Origin: an uncultured Poribacteria bacterium
Lineage (GTDB): Bacteria; Poribacteria; WGA-4E; WGA-3G
Length of the DNA: 64,000 bases
Direction: 5' to 3'
Assembly: GCA_951813545.1 (NCBI GenBank)
Contig: OX638352.1
Span: 1,364,001 to 1,428,000, forward strand
Shown here: positions 27,269 to 36,278 of the stretch, in pieces
How positions within the stretch are numbered: the first letter of the stretch is position 1
How the letters are laid out: every line of letters starts with the position of its first letter
Notes under the pieces: generated by a model
Database searches by the model: none
Told to the model about the DNA's origin: nothing
The model's input: only the letters and a program-made list of their open reading frames with translations
Translations under genes and position numbers: made by a program

Positions 27269-30001
27269 CTACATCGAAATCCCCAATAACCCGCGTGTCA
27301 ACTGGAAATCTGTATTCCCTTTGCCATGCAGTTTCGGGGTATACTGCCGCGAGGCGACCTCTACAATCAAGGCTAATAGATCGTCAACATCGGCGGACAC
27401 TGAATCTAAATCCGCTTCGTAGTTGCTTTGCGTCGTAGCGTCGGTAGAGACCTGAATCAGCGGCACCATCACATGCGATTGCAGAGGTGCGCCAACGATG
27501 TGTGCGAGTGCCAAATTTACACCTATCGCGCCGAGTCCTGTTAACGTCTCCGTCGGTTGATCGGTCGGAGTCTCCATGATGTGGAGACCTGCTTTTTCGA
27601 CCCGTTGTCCGTAGGCTAATGTTGGCGTAATAGTTCCCAGTGGATCTGCCAGAAGAAATGCTGACTGCTGACAACCGACGGCTGACAGCCATTTCGCATT
27701 TTCAGGCGCGACAACCGTTCCCCCCGCAGCGACGACTCTATAGGTTAATTGCGTTAGCGATTGAGAGACATCTTCGGTCACATCACCGGTTGATGTCACA
27801 GCTATACAGAGATTTTCCAACCCCGCGTCAACGACCGGAACAGCCGGTTTATCGGCAAGCGTTTCCGAAAACCAATCCTGCACCTTCTCAATAACAGCAT
27901 CAATCCCGCCATCCAACTGCACACTTGCCCAACCGTAGCGTTCCGGCGATATGCCGAGTTTCTCGATTTCATGCCGAACATGGTCGTTGTGGGTTTTTTC
28001 ACAACCGTGTTCAAGGAGCAGACCGAGCGCAACCGTCGGATGTGTGAGGTGTCCAATCATCGTGCGGGTATAAATCTCTTCTGAACGTCCACCGGAGACA
28101 CCACACCCTTCCGTATGCGGTAGTGCGACAAAACGGGATATGCCCTGCTTTTCGCCGACTTTCTGTTTGTTGCAACGATGCGCAATCATCTGTGCAATTT
28201 GTCCAGAACAGAGACTGGTGGGCAAAATTAGCCCGACTTGATCTGTGCGGCATCCGTTTTCTGTTTGGAGAGCACGGAATTGCGGTTTTTCAGGGAGTCG
28301 CGATTCGGAGATTGCTCCTACCGCAGAGGTATCAATCGGAATCGGCTCACCGGACTTTAATTCGGATTCTGTCAATAAGGGATCTAAATCTGTAGGACCC
28401 GTCTGCTTCCAATCGCGCCACAGCGAGACTTGCGAATGCCCTGCTTTCTCACCGACTGAACGTTCACCCGATGCAACATCCACCGTCAAATCCAACATGG
28501 ATTCGCCGAGTTCTTCCATCGGTGTACCGTCGAGATACGCACCGGCATTCACATCCATATCCTTGGTAAGCATCTCATAGCGTCCCGTCGTTGTGACAAT
28601 TTTAATCGTCGGCACGAACGGAAAATTTGTAATTGATCCATTGCCAGTGACAAAGAAAATCATGTTGGATCCGGATGCCACCTGCCCCGCGATGCTTTCT
28701 AAATCGTTGCCGGGACTGTCCATGAAATAGTAACCCGGTTCCTCCATCAACTCACTGTAATTGATAACGTAGTCAAGACAAACATCGGGATGCCGTTTCA
28801 TCGCTGCGCCAATTGACTTGATAGCGATGTTATAGAGTCCACGAAAATTGTTGCCACCAGATGGATTTCCCTCTGCGGAGTGTCCATGCCACGCCACGCG
28901 TTCCTTGAATCGCTCAATGGTATTGAGGAACGTGCGTGCGGTGGTCAGATCTCGAACATTCTGAAGCACGTACGCCTCCGACCCGATCAGTTCATCGGTC
29001 TCAGCGAGGTTAGCGCACCCACCATAACGGATAACCTCTTTCGCAACGTAAGCGGCAAGCGGATTGCCAGACACACCAGAGAATGCATCAGAACCACCAC
29101 ATTGCAATGCGATTTTGAGATTTTCCAGAGACTGCTCAGTCCGCGGGACATTGTTCACGCGCTCCAACCATCCGTTAATAATCTCCGCACCGTTGGCTAA
29201 GTCCATATCAAAACTTCCCTGCAGCCGATAGAAATGGTGGACGACATCTTCCAAAGCATAGCCTTCGCGTAGCATATACGCCTTAAGCATTTCGTTCGTA
29301 ACCGCCTCGGTGCCGTAGTCAACGAGCAGCATCGCACCGATATTCGGATGGACAGTGAACCCGGCGAGTGTTCGGAGCAGCATGTCAATGTTATTTGGTG
29401 TCTGGCTTTCGCCCCCCTCTGTGTGCGTCACTGCAACAATACCGTCTATATTCGGAAATGTATCGGGGTTACAAACCCCTCCCACTGCACACATATCAGC
29501 AAGTCTTCTTGCGAAACCGGAAGTACGCGCAGTCGTCCCCATAACGACGATATAGTTTCGCGTACCAACACCACGATTTCCGGGACGCCGGTAGCCGAGG
29601 AAGTGCCGTTCATTCGCATGCCGTGCCAACTGCCTTCCTGATCGAAATTCAGCCGCGTCAAGTACGTAAGGTGCCATCTTGTCACTAAAGTTGGGTGTTT
29701 CCGGCAATGCAAAGGGTAGATTCCTAATCGACAACGAATCAATCATCTTCTGATTACACACGTAGTTCCCGGAGTCAATAGCACGTGTAGCAAAACCGAA
29801 AGGCAAGCCCCACGACAAAAGCGGCGCGTCTTCTGGAATCGACTGGATAGCAAACCGATGTCCTTCTAAAATCGTGTGCGATAATTCAAATTGATGTCCC
29901 TCATAACGGACACGTGTCCCATTCTCTAAGGTCTGGGTAGCGATAGCAACGTTATCATCTGGCAATGGCAGTCTCGCGACTGTGGTAAAATCATAATCCA
30001 T
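27269..30001 (-). CDS. UxaA/GarD-type altronate/galactarate dehydratase-like protein, oversized
   Basis: A 910-residue protein; the family is normally about 500. I chose the ATG at 30001, with GGAG about 8 nt upstream. The N-terminus contains a SAF-like domain (VAIATQTLENGTRVRYEG). A GarD-type catalytic region follows, with GVGTRNYIVVMGTTA, VAVTHTEGG, ALQCGGSDAFSGVSGNP and GNGSITNFPFVPTIKI. After about residue 590, a second copy of the HTEGCGVSGG/LLLEHGCEKT module appears, a partial duplication of the first. The reaction would be dehydration of a sugar acid. A heptamer-repeat run (27656-27690) is read in-frame as LSAVGCQQSAFL near residue 775. Confidence 0.85.
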   Translation of the reverse strand: MDYDFTTVARLPLPDDNVAIATQTLENGTRVRYEGHQFELSHTILEGHRFAIQSIPEDAPLLSWGLPFGFATRAIDSGNYVCNQKMIDSLSIRNLPFALPETPNFSDKMAPYVLDAAEFRSGRQLARHANERHFLGYRRPGNRGVGTRNYIVVMGTTARTSGFARRLADMCAVGGVCNPDTFPNIDGIVAVTHTEGGESQTPNNIDMLLRTLAGFTVHPNIGAMLLVDYGTEAVTNEMLKAYMLREGYALEDVVHHFYRLQGSFDMDLANGAEIINGWLERVNNVPRTEQSLENLKIALQCGGSDAFSGVSGNPLAAYVAKEVIRYGGCANLAETDELIGSEAYVLQNVRDLTTARTFLNTIERFKERVAWHGHSAEGNPSGGNNFRGLYNIAIKSIGAAMKRHPDVCLDYVINYSELMEEPGYYFMDSPGNDLESIAGQVASGSNMIFFVTGNGSITNFPFVPTIKIVTTTGRYEMLTKDMDVNAGAYLDGTPMEELGESMLDLTVDVASGERSVGEKAGHSQVSLWRDWKQTGPTDLDPLLTESELKSGEPIPIDTSAVGAISESRLPEKPQFRALQTENGCRTDQVGLILPTSLCSGQIAQMIAHRCNKQKVGEKQGISRFVALPHTEGCGVSGGRSEEIYTRTMIGHLTHPTVALGLLLEHGCEKTHNDHVRHEIEKLGISPERYGWASVQLDGGIDAVIEKVQDWFSETLADKPAVPVVDAGLENLCIAVTSTGDVTEDVSQSLTQLTYRVVAAGGTVVAPENAKWLSAVGCQQSAFLLADPLGTITPTLAYGQRVEKAGLHIMETPTDQPTETLTGLGAIGVNLALAHIVGAPLQSHVMVPLIQVSTDATTQSNYEADLDSVSADVDDLLALIVEVASRQYTPKLHGKGNTDFQLTRGLLGISM
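27656..27690. repeat. Heptamer repeat run inside coding sequence
   Basis: CTGACTG-CTGACAA-CCGACGG-CTGACAG-CC lies within the dehydratase gene and keeps the frame (read on the minus strand as LSAVGCQQSAF). It has the same unit as the intergenic runs at 1290 and 17298. Confidence 0.6.
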
Positions 30002-30417
30002 TAAGTGTGCTCCTTTGGCAATATCGGCATTCGTCGGTGAAGTTAGAAACCACACTATGGGTGTCAATTTAGGGATTCCATGGTGCCGTGGGTTGGGTTG
30101 AACGGAACTGAAAAGACAGATAGGTGTTCCAAACACCGCTGAAATCCAACATATTGTCGTATACACTCCAGAACGCGGTGAAACCCAACTTTATACCACC
30201 AGAATATAGGAAATCGCCAAAACGTTGGGTTTCACTCAGTCTCTGTTTGATGTGGTATGCAATGGAAAGACCTTCATTTTCCTATTATTTATAGTGTCTT
30301 GATAGCATCCGTTCAACCCAACCTACGATGCTATGAGCCGTTTTTTCTTAAATTGACATGTATGGTGAAATTAGAAACCGCACCAGTATGGAAGACGTGT
30401 GTGAAACAACTGAAGAA
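30002..30417. repeat. Intergenic repeats of the GTTGGGTT family
   Basis: GGTTGGGTTGAACGG occurs at 30091-30105. GTGAAACCCAAC (30179-30190) pairs with GTTGGGTTTCAC (30224-30235). CCGTTCAACCCAACCTAC (30309-30326) is itself enclosed by ATAGCATC/GATGCTAT. Related copies are at 31152-31182 and 35942-36041. The stretch contains no open frame worth calling; the dehydratase promoter should lie in its left part. Confidence 0.6.
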
Positions 30418-30987
30418 CTAACGACGGTAGATACTCACTTCGATTGCGTCCTGTTTCACCCACGGCAGGTCGATGTCAAACCAATGTGTTTCACATTCAT
30501 AACGCTCCCGGACGTGCTCCAGATAATCAGCCATTGAATCTGCGCCGATACCGACGTTGTCCGCTACAACTGTTGCGGGGTTTGTTAAACGCGATTCAAT
30601 CGCCTGAAAACAGGGGAAATAGTTGTCAAAATTGTTATCAAGGAGCAGAAAATCGACAGGGTCTTGGATACTTTCGAGTACTTTCTGGGCATCGCCAATA
30701 CGTGAATCAACGAGGTCTGCCATTCCAGCGCGCTCAAAATTCAAACGCGCTTGCGCTGCTCGGTCAGCATCTATTTCAATTGTTATCAAGCGTCCAATAC
30801 CAGCGGCTTTCAAGACGCGTAGCATCCATAGCCCAGAATAACCGATAGCAGTTCCACATTCGACAATAAGGGACGGCTTCGCCTCTTCAACACAAGCAGC
30901 GAGAAATTTCGCTTTTTCTGGACCCAACATTGGGATTCTCTCTTCTCTACACTGTGCCTCGACTTCTTGTAAAACCTGATTAAACAT
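30418..30987 (-). CDS. SAM-dependent O-methyltransferase-like protein
   Basis: A 189-residue class I methyltransferase. The ATG at 30987 is preferred: GGAGG lies at 30993-30997 and overlaps the codons of an alternative ATG at 30999. The SAM-binding motif is VECGTAIGYSGLWML with the acidic residue at the end of strand 2 in ITIEIDADRAAQA. The layout (PEKAKFLAACVEE leading in, DFLLLDNNFDNYFP in place of the catalytic-metal Asp pair) resembles small-molecule catechol-type O-methyltransferases. The substrate is unknown. It is a single gene. Confidence 0.85.
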   Translation of the reverse strand: MFNQVLQEVEAQCREERIPMLGPEKAKFLAACVEEAKPSLIVECGTAIGYSGLWMLRVLKAAGIGRLITIEIDADRAAQARLNFERAGMADLVDSRIGDAQKVLESIQDPVDFLLLDNNFDNYFPCFQAIESRLTNPATVVADNVGIGADSMADYLEHVRERYECETHWFDIDLPWVKQDAIEVSIYRR

Positions 30988-31318
30988 GTAAACCTCCATC
31001 GAAACCCAGTCGTTCTGTACTGAGTCTGATATCTGTTACGAAATACGGTAAATTTTTTATGATATTATGGTAACACCCTATCAAAATAATGATACACGAA
31101 AACCCGTTTTGAGGTCAAGACGCGTATTCTACGTGAGTTTGACTTGAGCGCGTAGGTTGAACACCTGTGAAATCCAACCTACATCTACTTGCACTTTTAT
31201 TATCAAACTCACGTTAATATATCCAAATCCCGACTTTATTTTTTAATACATTGAAAAAATTTGCAACTAAATCTACAGTTTGGTGTATATTACAGACAAG
31301 CACCTCCGGAGGAACCTG
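30988..31318. other. Intergenic region between divergent genes
   Basis: This region holds one GTAGGTTG...CAACCTAC element of the GTTGGGTT family (31152-31182) and an AT-rich stretch (31200-31300) that should contain the sigma-factor promoter. A candidate pair is TTGAAA near 31251 with TACAGT 17 bp on; it is weak. Confidence 0.4.
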
Positions 31319-31918
31319 ATGCTTGACTTAGATGATGAATTGATGGAACGCTATCAGAAAGGCGACGAAAGTGCATTTACGCTTCTCGTGCGCCGACACC
31401 AGCAACCGCTCATCAATTTCATCGCTCGGTTCATTAACGATAGGAACAGTGCCGAGGACTTGGCGCAAGAGACGTTCATTCGCATCTTTAAAGCGGCGCA
31501 TCGCTACAAACCGGGACGCGCGCATTTTAAGACGTGGATGTATCACATCGCCAAGAACTTGTGCAAAAATGAACTTCGAAACCGAGAACGACGCGACAAG
31601 TACAGAGTTGATAATGTGATAGATAGTGGGAGCGACAGTAAGGGAGATTCAGAAGAAATTGATCTGATCGCGAACACTCCGGCGAATCAGGCTTTCCAAC
31701 CGGAAGTAGCACTTGAACGTAAAGAATTACGCAATGCTATCCAAAAAGCAATCGCAGAATTACCAGAACAGTATAGACTTCCCCTCGTCCTACGCGATCT
31801 ACAGGGGCTGAGTTACGAGGAAATCAGTGAGGTACTGGAACTCCGGAGTGGTACCACGAAATCCCGCATCAATCGTGCCCGACTCATGCTTAAAGATAAG
31901 TTAAAACCGTTTATTTGA
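31319..31918 (+). CDS. ECF-type RNA polymerase sigma factor (RpoE-like)
   Basis: A 199-residue sigma factor. I chose the ATG at 31319 because GGAGG lies at 31308-31312. Region 2 is clear: LLVRRHQQPLINFIARFINDRNSAEDLAQETFIRIF (about residues 22-57) and FKTWMYHIAKNLCKNELR. Region 4 is at about residues 140-190 with LPEQYRLPLVLRDLQGLSYEEISEVL and SRINRARLMLKDKL. The downstream gene encodes a zinc-finger anti-sigma factor, and a DegP-like protein follows, the layout of an envelope-stress module. Unlike the sigma gene at 53101, this one is intact and has no fused domain. Confidence 0.95.
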   Translation: MLDLDDELMERYQKGDESAFTLLVRRHQQPLINFIARFINDRNSAEDLAQETFIRIFKAAHRYKPGRAHFKTWMYHIAKNLCKNELRNRERRDKYRVDNVIDSGSDSKGDSEEIDLIANTPANQAFQPEVALERKELRNAIQKAIAELPEQYRLPLVLRDLQGLSYEEISEVLELRSGTTKSRINRARLMLKDKLKPFI

Positions 31919-31940
31919 TATTCTTAGGAGTAATTAATTT

Positions 31941-32453
31941 ATGAACTGCCTACAAGCTGAGGAATACTTCTCTGCTCACTTTGAAGACACACTTGATTAT
32001 CAGACACTGCAAGATTTTGAAGGGCATCTCGCAGAATGTGAAGCGTGTCAGCAGGAATATTCCCGATTTCAGGAATCTGTTAAGATGACACAGCAATTGC
32101 CACAGATCGAACCCTCACCTTACTTCACGCCGACGTTAATGCAACGCCTCGCTGAAGAACAACGCGAGATCAATGGCGTTAAGGGAATCGGAACAGGTTG
32201 GAAACGGCTGTTAGATGTATTTCGTCGTCCGATATGGGCAGTCAGCGGTATTGTGGCATTGATTCTCGCCATAGGCGGCACCTATCTCCATCAAGAGGGT
32301 TTCTTATTCGATCAAGACCCCGTTTCAACGGTGGAAACGTCGGTACGGACACAAGAGAATCGTGTTACTCCAACACCGAGGCAACCGATGCAGCGGCATT
32401 ACGTTCTAAAGCAGGTGAGTTATACTAACGCGTCCACGCGAGGCGGGCTTTAA
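31941..32453 (+). CDS. Zinc-finger anti-sigma factor
   Basis: A 170-residue membrane protein whose N-terminus has the HxxxCxxC zinc-binding pattern of anti-sigma factors (HLAECEACQQEY, about residues 30-41), with an upstream Cys at residue 3. One transmembrane segment is at about residues 95-112 (AVSGIVALILAIGGTYL), leaving a short external tail. It starts 22 bp after the sigma factor, with an AGGAG ribosome site, so it almost certainly holds that sigma factor at the membrane. Confidence 0.88.
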   Translation: MNCLQAEEYFSAHFEDTLDYQTLQDFEGHLAECEACQQEYSRFQESVKMTQQLPQIEPSPYFTPTLMQRLAEEQREINGVKGIGTGWKRLLDVFRRPIWAVSGIVALILAIGGTYLHQEGFLFDQDPVSTVETSVRTQENRVTPTPRQPMQRHYVLKQVSYTNASTRGGL

Positions 32454-32559
32454 TTTTACACCGCTTTCTGTAGGAACGAACATAGAATACCCGTCAGGGA
32501 AGTAGTTATCAGTAGGGCATGTGGCAGTTGTATAAGTTGTCACTTTCACACACAAAACA

Positions 32560-32600
32560 CCTCTTTAACTGACGACCGAAAACCGAAGACTGATAACTAT
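32560..32600 (+). repeat. Heptamer repeat run before the DegP-like gene
   Basis: CTGACGA-CCGAAAA-CCGAAGA-CTGATAA-CTA is a diverged heptamer run. It lies 15-40 bp before the ATG at 32618, within the likely leader of that gene. Confidence 0.55.
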
Positions 32601-32617
32601 AAAAAGGAAAATAAATC

Positions 32618-33772
32618 ATGTACGCAACAAAATCAAAACACCAACAACTGATAATCGGACTGCTCAGCTTACTTTTTTATGCGGTTTCCTCAGGCTTCGC
32701 GAATGAGAACGTCCTGCAACTGCTTGAAAAAGATTTTCAGAGGGTCGTCACCGATGCCCATCCTACCGTTGTGAAAGTTGTCGCAACACAGGTGATGCCA
32801 GTGCCACTTTCATCAAAAACCAAAGAGCTAGCATTTACACGCCAAAACATCGGCTCCGGTATTGTCATCGACGCGGCTGGACACGTTGTGACAACCACTT
32901 TCGAGATGGAGACTCCGAGTAAGATTGAGGTTATCTTTAACGATAAAAAGGTGTCTCCAGCAAAATTGATCGGCATCGATACACTTACTGATATTGCCGT
33001 TCTTCAGGTTGCAAATCCACGGCGTGAACCCACACCATCAACGAATACCGTCAAGCCAACAGCATCTGGCGACTGGATCGAACTCACTCCCATTCACAAA
33101 TGGGGTGATTCCTCAAAAATTGATACCGGTTCTTGGGTTGTGACGATAGGCAGCTCCTACGGAAATAGCCCAATTGTTTCCTTCGGAATTGTCGGGGGTT
33201 GGGACACATTGCCAAACCAAATGTGTGGAGACTTAATTAAAATCAATGCAGCGGTTACACCCGGCAACAGCGGCGGGGCAGTCGTAAACACATCAGGGGA
33301 GATTGTCGGAATGATATTTGCGGTTTTGACAGGTCCAACGAACGCCCCTTCACCGGTTGACGCGCTGTTCGAGAAAAAGGGTGATATAGACATTAGACAA
33401 TTTCTCGTTCAACCGCCACTATTAGGAACTCGTAACCAAGAAATTACCTTTGCTATGCCGATAGAGACAGTGAACGCTGTTGCGAAAGAAATCATAGAAC
33501 ATGGGAAGGTAGCACGCGGCTGGCTCGGCGTTGAGGTTGACGTGGGCGAATTTGGGATTTTTGTTACAGGCGTGATTGAAAACAGTCCAGCGCACAAAGG
33601 CGGACTTCTACCGGATGATCTCATCCTTGAATTTAACGAAGTCCCTGTACATTCCTACGATGAGTTGTTAAGATGCGTTGTGAGCAAGCGACCCGCTACA
33701 AAGGTGCGACTTAAAATCGGTAGGAGCGGAGCCGAACAACATTATACCGTAATATTAGGCGAAAAGCGTTAG
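32618..33772 (+). CDS. DegP/HtrA-like protein lacking the catalytic His
   Basis: A 384-residue exported S1C-type protein: signal peptide (LIIGLLSLLFYAVSSGFA), trypsin-like domain (about residues 35-270) and one PDZ domain (about 285-380, with GWLGVEV and IENSPAHKGGLLPDDLILEF). The nucleophile is present (TPGNSGGAVVN) and so is the Asp (TDIAVLQV). The segment that should read VVTNNHVV reads VVTTTFEM, putting Phe where the catalytic His belongs. It is therefore probably a sensor, chaperone or scaffold rather than a protease. Its position after the sigma/anti-sigma pair fits an envelope-stress role. It converges with the phospholipase-D-like gene, overlapping 4 bp. Confidence 0.85.
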   Translation: MYATKSKHQQLIIGLLSLLFYAVSSGFANENVLQLLEKDFQRVVTDAHPTVVKVVATQVMPVPLSSKTKELAFTRQNIGSGIVIDAAGHVVTTTFEMETPSKIEVIFNDKKVSPAKLIGIDTLTDIAVLQVANPRREPTPSTNTVKPTASGDWIELTPIHKWGDSSKIDTGSWVVTIGSSYGNSPIVSFGIVGGWDTLPNQMCGDLIKINAAVTPGNSGGAVVNTSGEIVGMIFAVLTGPTNAPSPVDALFEKKGDIDIRQFLVQPPLLGTRNQEITFAMPIETVNAVAKEIIEHGKVARGWLGVEVDVGEFGIFVTGVIENSPAHKGGLLPDDLILEFNEVPVHSYDELLRCVVSKRPATKVRLKIGRSGAEQHYTVILGEKR

Positions 33773-34848
33773 CGAGCGACTCGATCAAACTCCGTTAGAT
33801 ATGCCTGAGCAATATCAGGATTCCCTTTGATAATCAATAAATTTTCACTATTACGCTTCTCCGCATTTTTTGAGAAATTGTAGGAACCTGTAATCACCGT
33901 CTCCTCATCAACAATTATTACTTTGTGGTGCATGTCTCCTCTGTTTTTATCCCGAACCACCCGCAAACCCGCCTTCTTCATTCGTTCATATTCAGAGTAT
34001 TGACTAACCTGCTGCTGCTCAAACACACCCTGCACTTCAATACCAGACCCAAAGCAGTCAAGTATTGCACTGCCGAGTGCATCCTGTGTGAACGAAAACG
34101 CCATAAAATGAATTGACTTTTTGGCAGCTCCAATTTCCTTCAGAAGCGATGAAGCAATGTCGTTTTCCGGTGAGAAATAGGTGGAGATCTGCGTCCCATC
34201 GCTTAGCACCACCTCCGGATACACAACAAGTGCGCCAGAAGATTTTTCAGTCCGCGTCTGGAGAAATAATTCTCGAAATTCCTGTGTGAAGTTATACGCC
34301 AAGGATACAGAATCAATGAACATAACATTATTGTTGTTTCTGTACGCGCCGTTATAGGTAGTGTTATAGGAGCCTGTCCAGACGTATCGTTCATCAATCA
34401 CGACAAACTTGTGATGCATAAAACCTTCTCTCCCATCGTCGTCAACAACAGGAATTTCTACATCTTGCAAGCGTTTTACTTGTGCCTCCTCTATATAATC
34501 GGTTTCTGTGACGATACGAACAACGACACCACGACGACGTGCTTCAATTAAGGCATCCGCTATCGGTGTAGAATTCAGGCGGTAGAGTGCAGCATCAACT
34601 CGCAATGTGGCATCTGCAAGTCTGTCAACAAGCCGTTCTTCAAGGGAGTAGTGGCTTTCACCCGGATCAACTTCGCTGAAGTAAACCTCCCACGCGCCCC
34701 CAATCGTCGCCTGGGATGTCTTGCTGTAATATCGGATGCCAAAGCCAGCGGCAACAGCGAAAAATAAAATGAGAAGAAAGGGTATAAATTTAGAATTCCG
34801 CTTCTCAGATGCTGTGCTAACCTCACGTGCCTCCGAATCACTCTGCAT
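33769..34848 (-). CDS. Phospholipase D-like protein, two HKD motifs
   Basis: A 359-residue protein from the ATG at 34848; GAGGAATGGAAG lies before it, and a TTG at 34872 is less likely. One N-terminal membrane segment (FIPFLLILFFAVAAGFGIRYY) anchors it. Two HxKxxxxD motifs are seen, HHKFVVIDE followed by GSYNTTYNG, and HHKVIIVDE followed by GSYNFSKNAE. The two motifs form the single active site of PLD-type phosphodiesterases. Similar small anchored PLDs can act as nucleases or phospholipases; which applies here is unknown. It overlaps the DegP-like gene tail to tail. Confidence 0.88.
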   Translation of the reverse strand: MQSDSEAREVSTASEKRNSKFIPFLLILFFAVAAGFGIRYYSKTSQATIGGAWEVYFSEVDPGESHYSLEERLVDRLADATLRVDAALYRLNSTPIADALIEARRRGVVVRIVTETDYIEEAQVKRLQDVEIPVVDDDGREGFMHHKFVVIDERYVWTGSYNTTYNGAYRNNNNVMFIDSVSLAYNFTQEFRELFLQTRTEKSSGALVVYPEVVLSDGTQISTYFSPENDIASSLLKEIGAAKKSIHFMAFSFTQDALGSAILDCFGSGIEVQGVFEQQQVSQYSEYERMKKAGLRVVRDKNRGDMHHKVIIVDEETVITGSYNFSKNAEKRNSENLLIIKGNPDIAQAYLTEFDRVAR

Positions 34849-34914
34849 ACTTCCATTCCTCTGTAATAGCAAGTAAATACATACCTACAAGAGCATCAGT
34901 CGCTCCACAAACAA

Positions 34915-35805
34915 CTAAACGCCCCATCTCTCCCGTGATTCTTCCAGAGACTCAATCTTTGCGCCTTGCTGTTTCCATGCGTAATGCCCTTTCGGTTTTT
35001 CGCCAACCCACCGTTCATCAATCGGTTCCGCAGCAAGCTGATAGCGGGTATCTGCTGTTATTCGGATCTTATTAGAGGTATTGACGAGCGAGGCATGCAT
35101 CAAGAACATACTGAAAATAATAACATCACCCGTTGAAAATGTTGTCGTCGCCCAACGCCCGCCAAATTTCTCAATGACTTCAAGCGGTTTATCACTAAAA
35201 TGTCCCTCAATTAGATCACGGTCTACATCTGACGCTCCATAGGTCGCGCGTACCTTTTCAAATTGGTTGGAACCGAGACAAAAGACAATGGGGCCCATAT
35301 CCAGCGATACATCACCAAAGGGAGTCCAACAGGAATAGAGATTTTGTGTACCTCTGCCCATAAAGACGATATCGTAATGAATCGGAGAGCCTGATCCGGG
35401 TCCTGCGGTGCGAAGCCATTTGAAATCGAACGTTGCTGCCTCGCCACCGAGGAACCGCTTGAAAAAGTCCATTACCGGTTCGCCCTCAACAACTGCTTTG
35501 AATGCTGGCATCTGTGTCAACGCCTTATTGCCCATTGAACCGGTCGAGGCAGGCTCCGGGTATTCCGGATTGAAAATACCATCCATCAACTCCGTATCTA
35601 GTGCGAGCATTCCCTTCGCTGCCAGTTTCTCAAGAATCTGTCGGCGCGCCGTGAGGATAGCCTCTTGGTCGTGTAGATCGCGAATTAAGAGGTACCCGTC
35701 CGCTGCCATCCGTTCTTTCAACGCCTCCGGATTGTTAAGGATGTCGTTACTCTCGCGCAAATCGGTGCTGACTTCTACTTCTTGATGCAAAAAAGGAAGT
35801 TTCAT
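34915..35805 (-). CDS. Phytanoyl-CoA dioxygenase (PhyH) family protein
   Basis: A 296-residue 2OG-Fe(II) oxygenase. The iron-binding H-x-D is in SPIHYDIVFMGRG, with the distal His in FLMHASLVNTSN and the 2-oxoglutarate Arg in IRITADTRYQ. The N-terminal DGYLLIRDL segment is typical of PhyH. The family hydroxylates small molecules ranging from phytanoyl-CoA to ectoine precursors, so no substrate is given. Its ribosome-site region (35810-35834) is repeated 102 bp upstream. Confidence 0.9.
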   Translation of the reverse strand: MKLPFLHQEVEVSTDLRESNDILNNPEALKERMAADGYLLIRDLHDQEAILTARRQILEKLAAKGMLALDTELMDGIFNPEYPEPASTGSMGNKALTQMPAFKAVVEGEPVMDFFKRFLGGEAATFDFKWLRTAGPGSGSPIHYDIVFMGRGTQNLYSCWTPFGDVSLDMGPIVFCLGSNQFEKVRATYGASDVDRDLIEGHFSDKPLEVIEKFGGRWATTTFSTGDVIIFSMFLMHASLVNTSNKIRITADTRYQLAAEPIDERWVGEKPKGHYAWKQQGAKIESLEESRERWGV

Positions 35806-36278
35806 CTTTTTAATGTTCCTTGCGGTTCGTTTAGAATGCTTGTGGTATCAAAGGTTCTTTCCGTATATCCAGCCCGCCCGTTGGTTGGGCTTACGGGTTT
35901 TGACTATCGGGTTAATGTTCCTTGCGGTTCGCTTAGGCCCCGTAGGTTGGGTTGAGCGGTAAAAACTCAGAACCCTTGTGTTGCTACGAAACTGCGGTTT
36001 GCCAATACTCTTTCCTATAAATAGATAGAACGAAACCCAACAAACCCACTGAAGTTGATTGCCTATGGCGAATTTTTCAGAGGCATCCGTTCAACTTGGG
36101 GAAACACCCAAGCCAAGACCCTACGGTGTGTACTTGGTGAAAAATAATAGTAGATCGCCGACGATCAGACACACAGGTGAAGGGTTTGCTATGGTACAGG
36201 ACCACAGGCTAATAGCCTATGCTACGAAAGATGGTGTCCGATCAGAAATCTTGTGGTCATCTTAAAATTGTCCAAATT
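35806..36278. repeat. Intergenic region with a 25-bp direct repeat and GTTGGGTT elements
   Basis: TTAATGTTCCTTGCGGTTCG with TTTAG or CTTAG occurs at 35810-35834 and 35912-35936 (one mismatch). GTTGGGTT-family pieces lie at 35942-35959 and near 36031-36041, and a further fragment near 36085. An open frame of 68 codons on the plus strand at 36059-36265 has no ribosome site I can see; I leave it uncalled. Confidence 0.5.

Noticed and set aside
36059..36265. 68-codon plus-strand frame
   Set aside because: No ribosome site and part of it lies in repeat sequence; cannot be supported as a gene.
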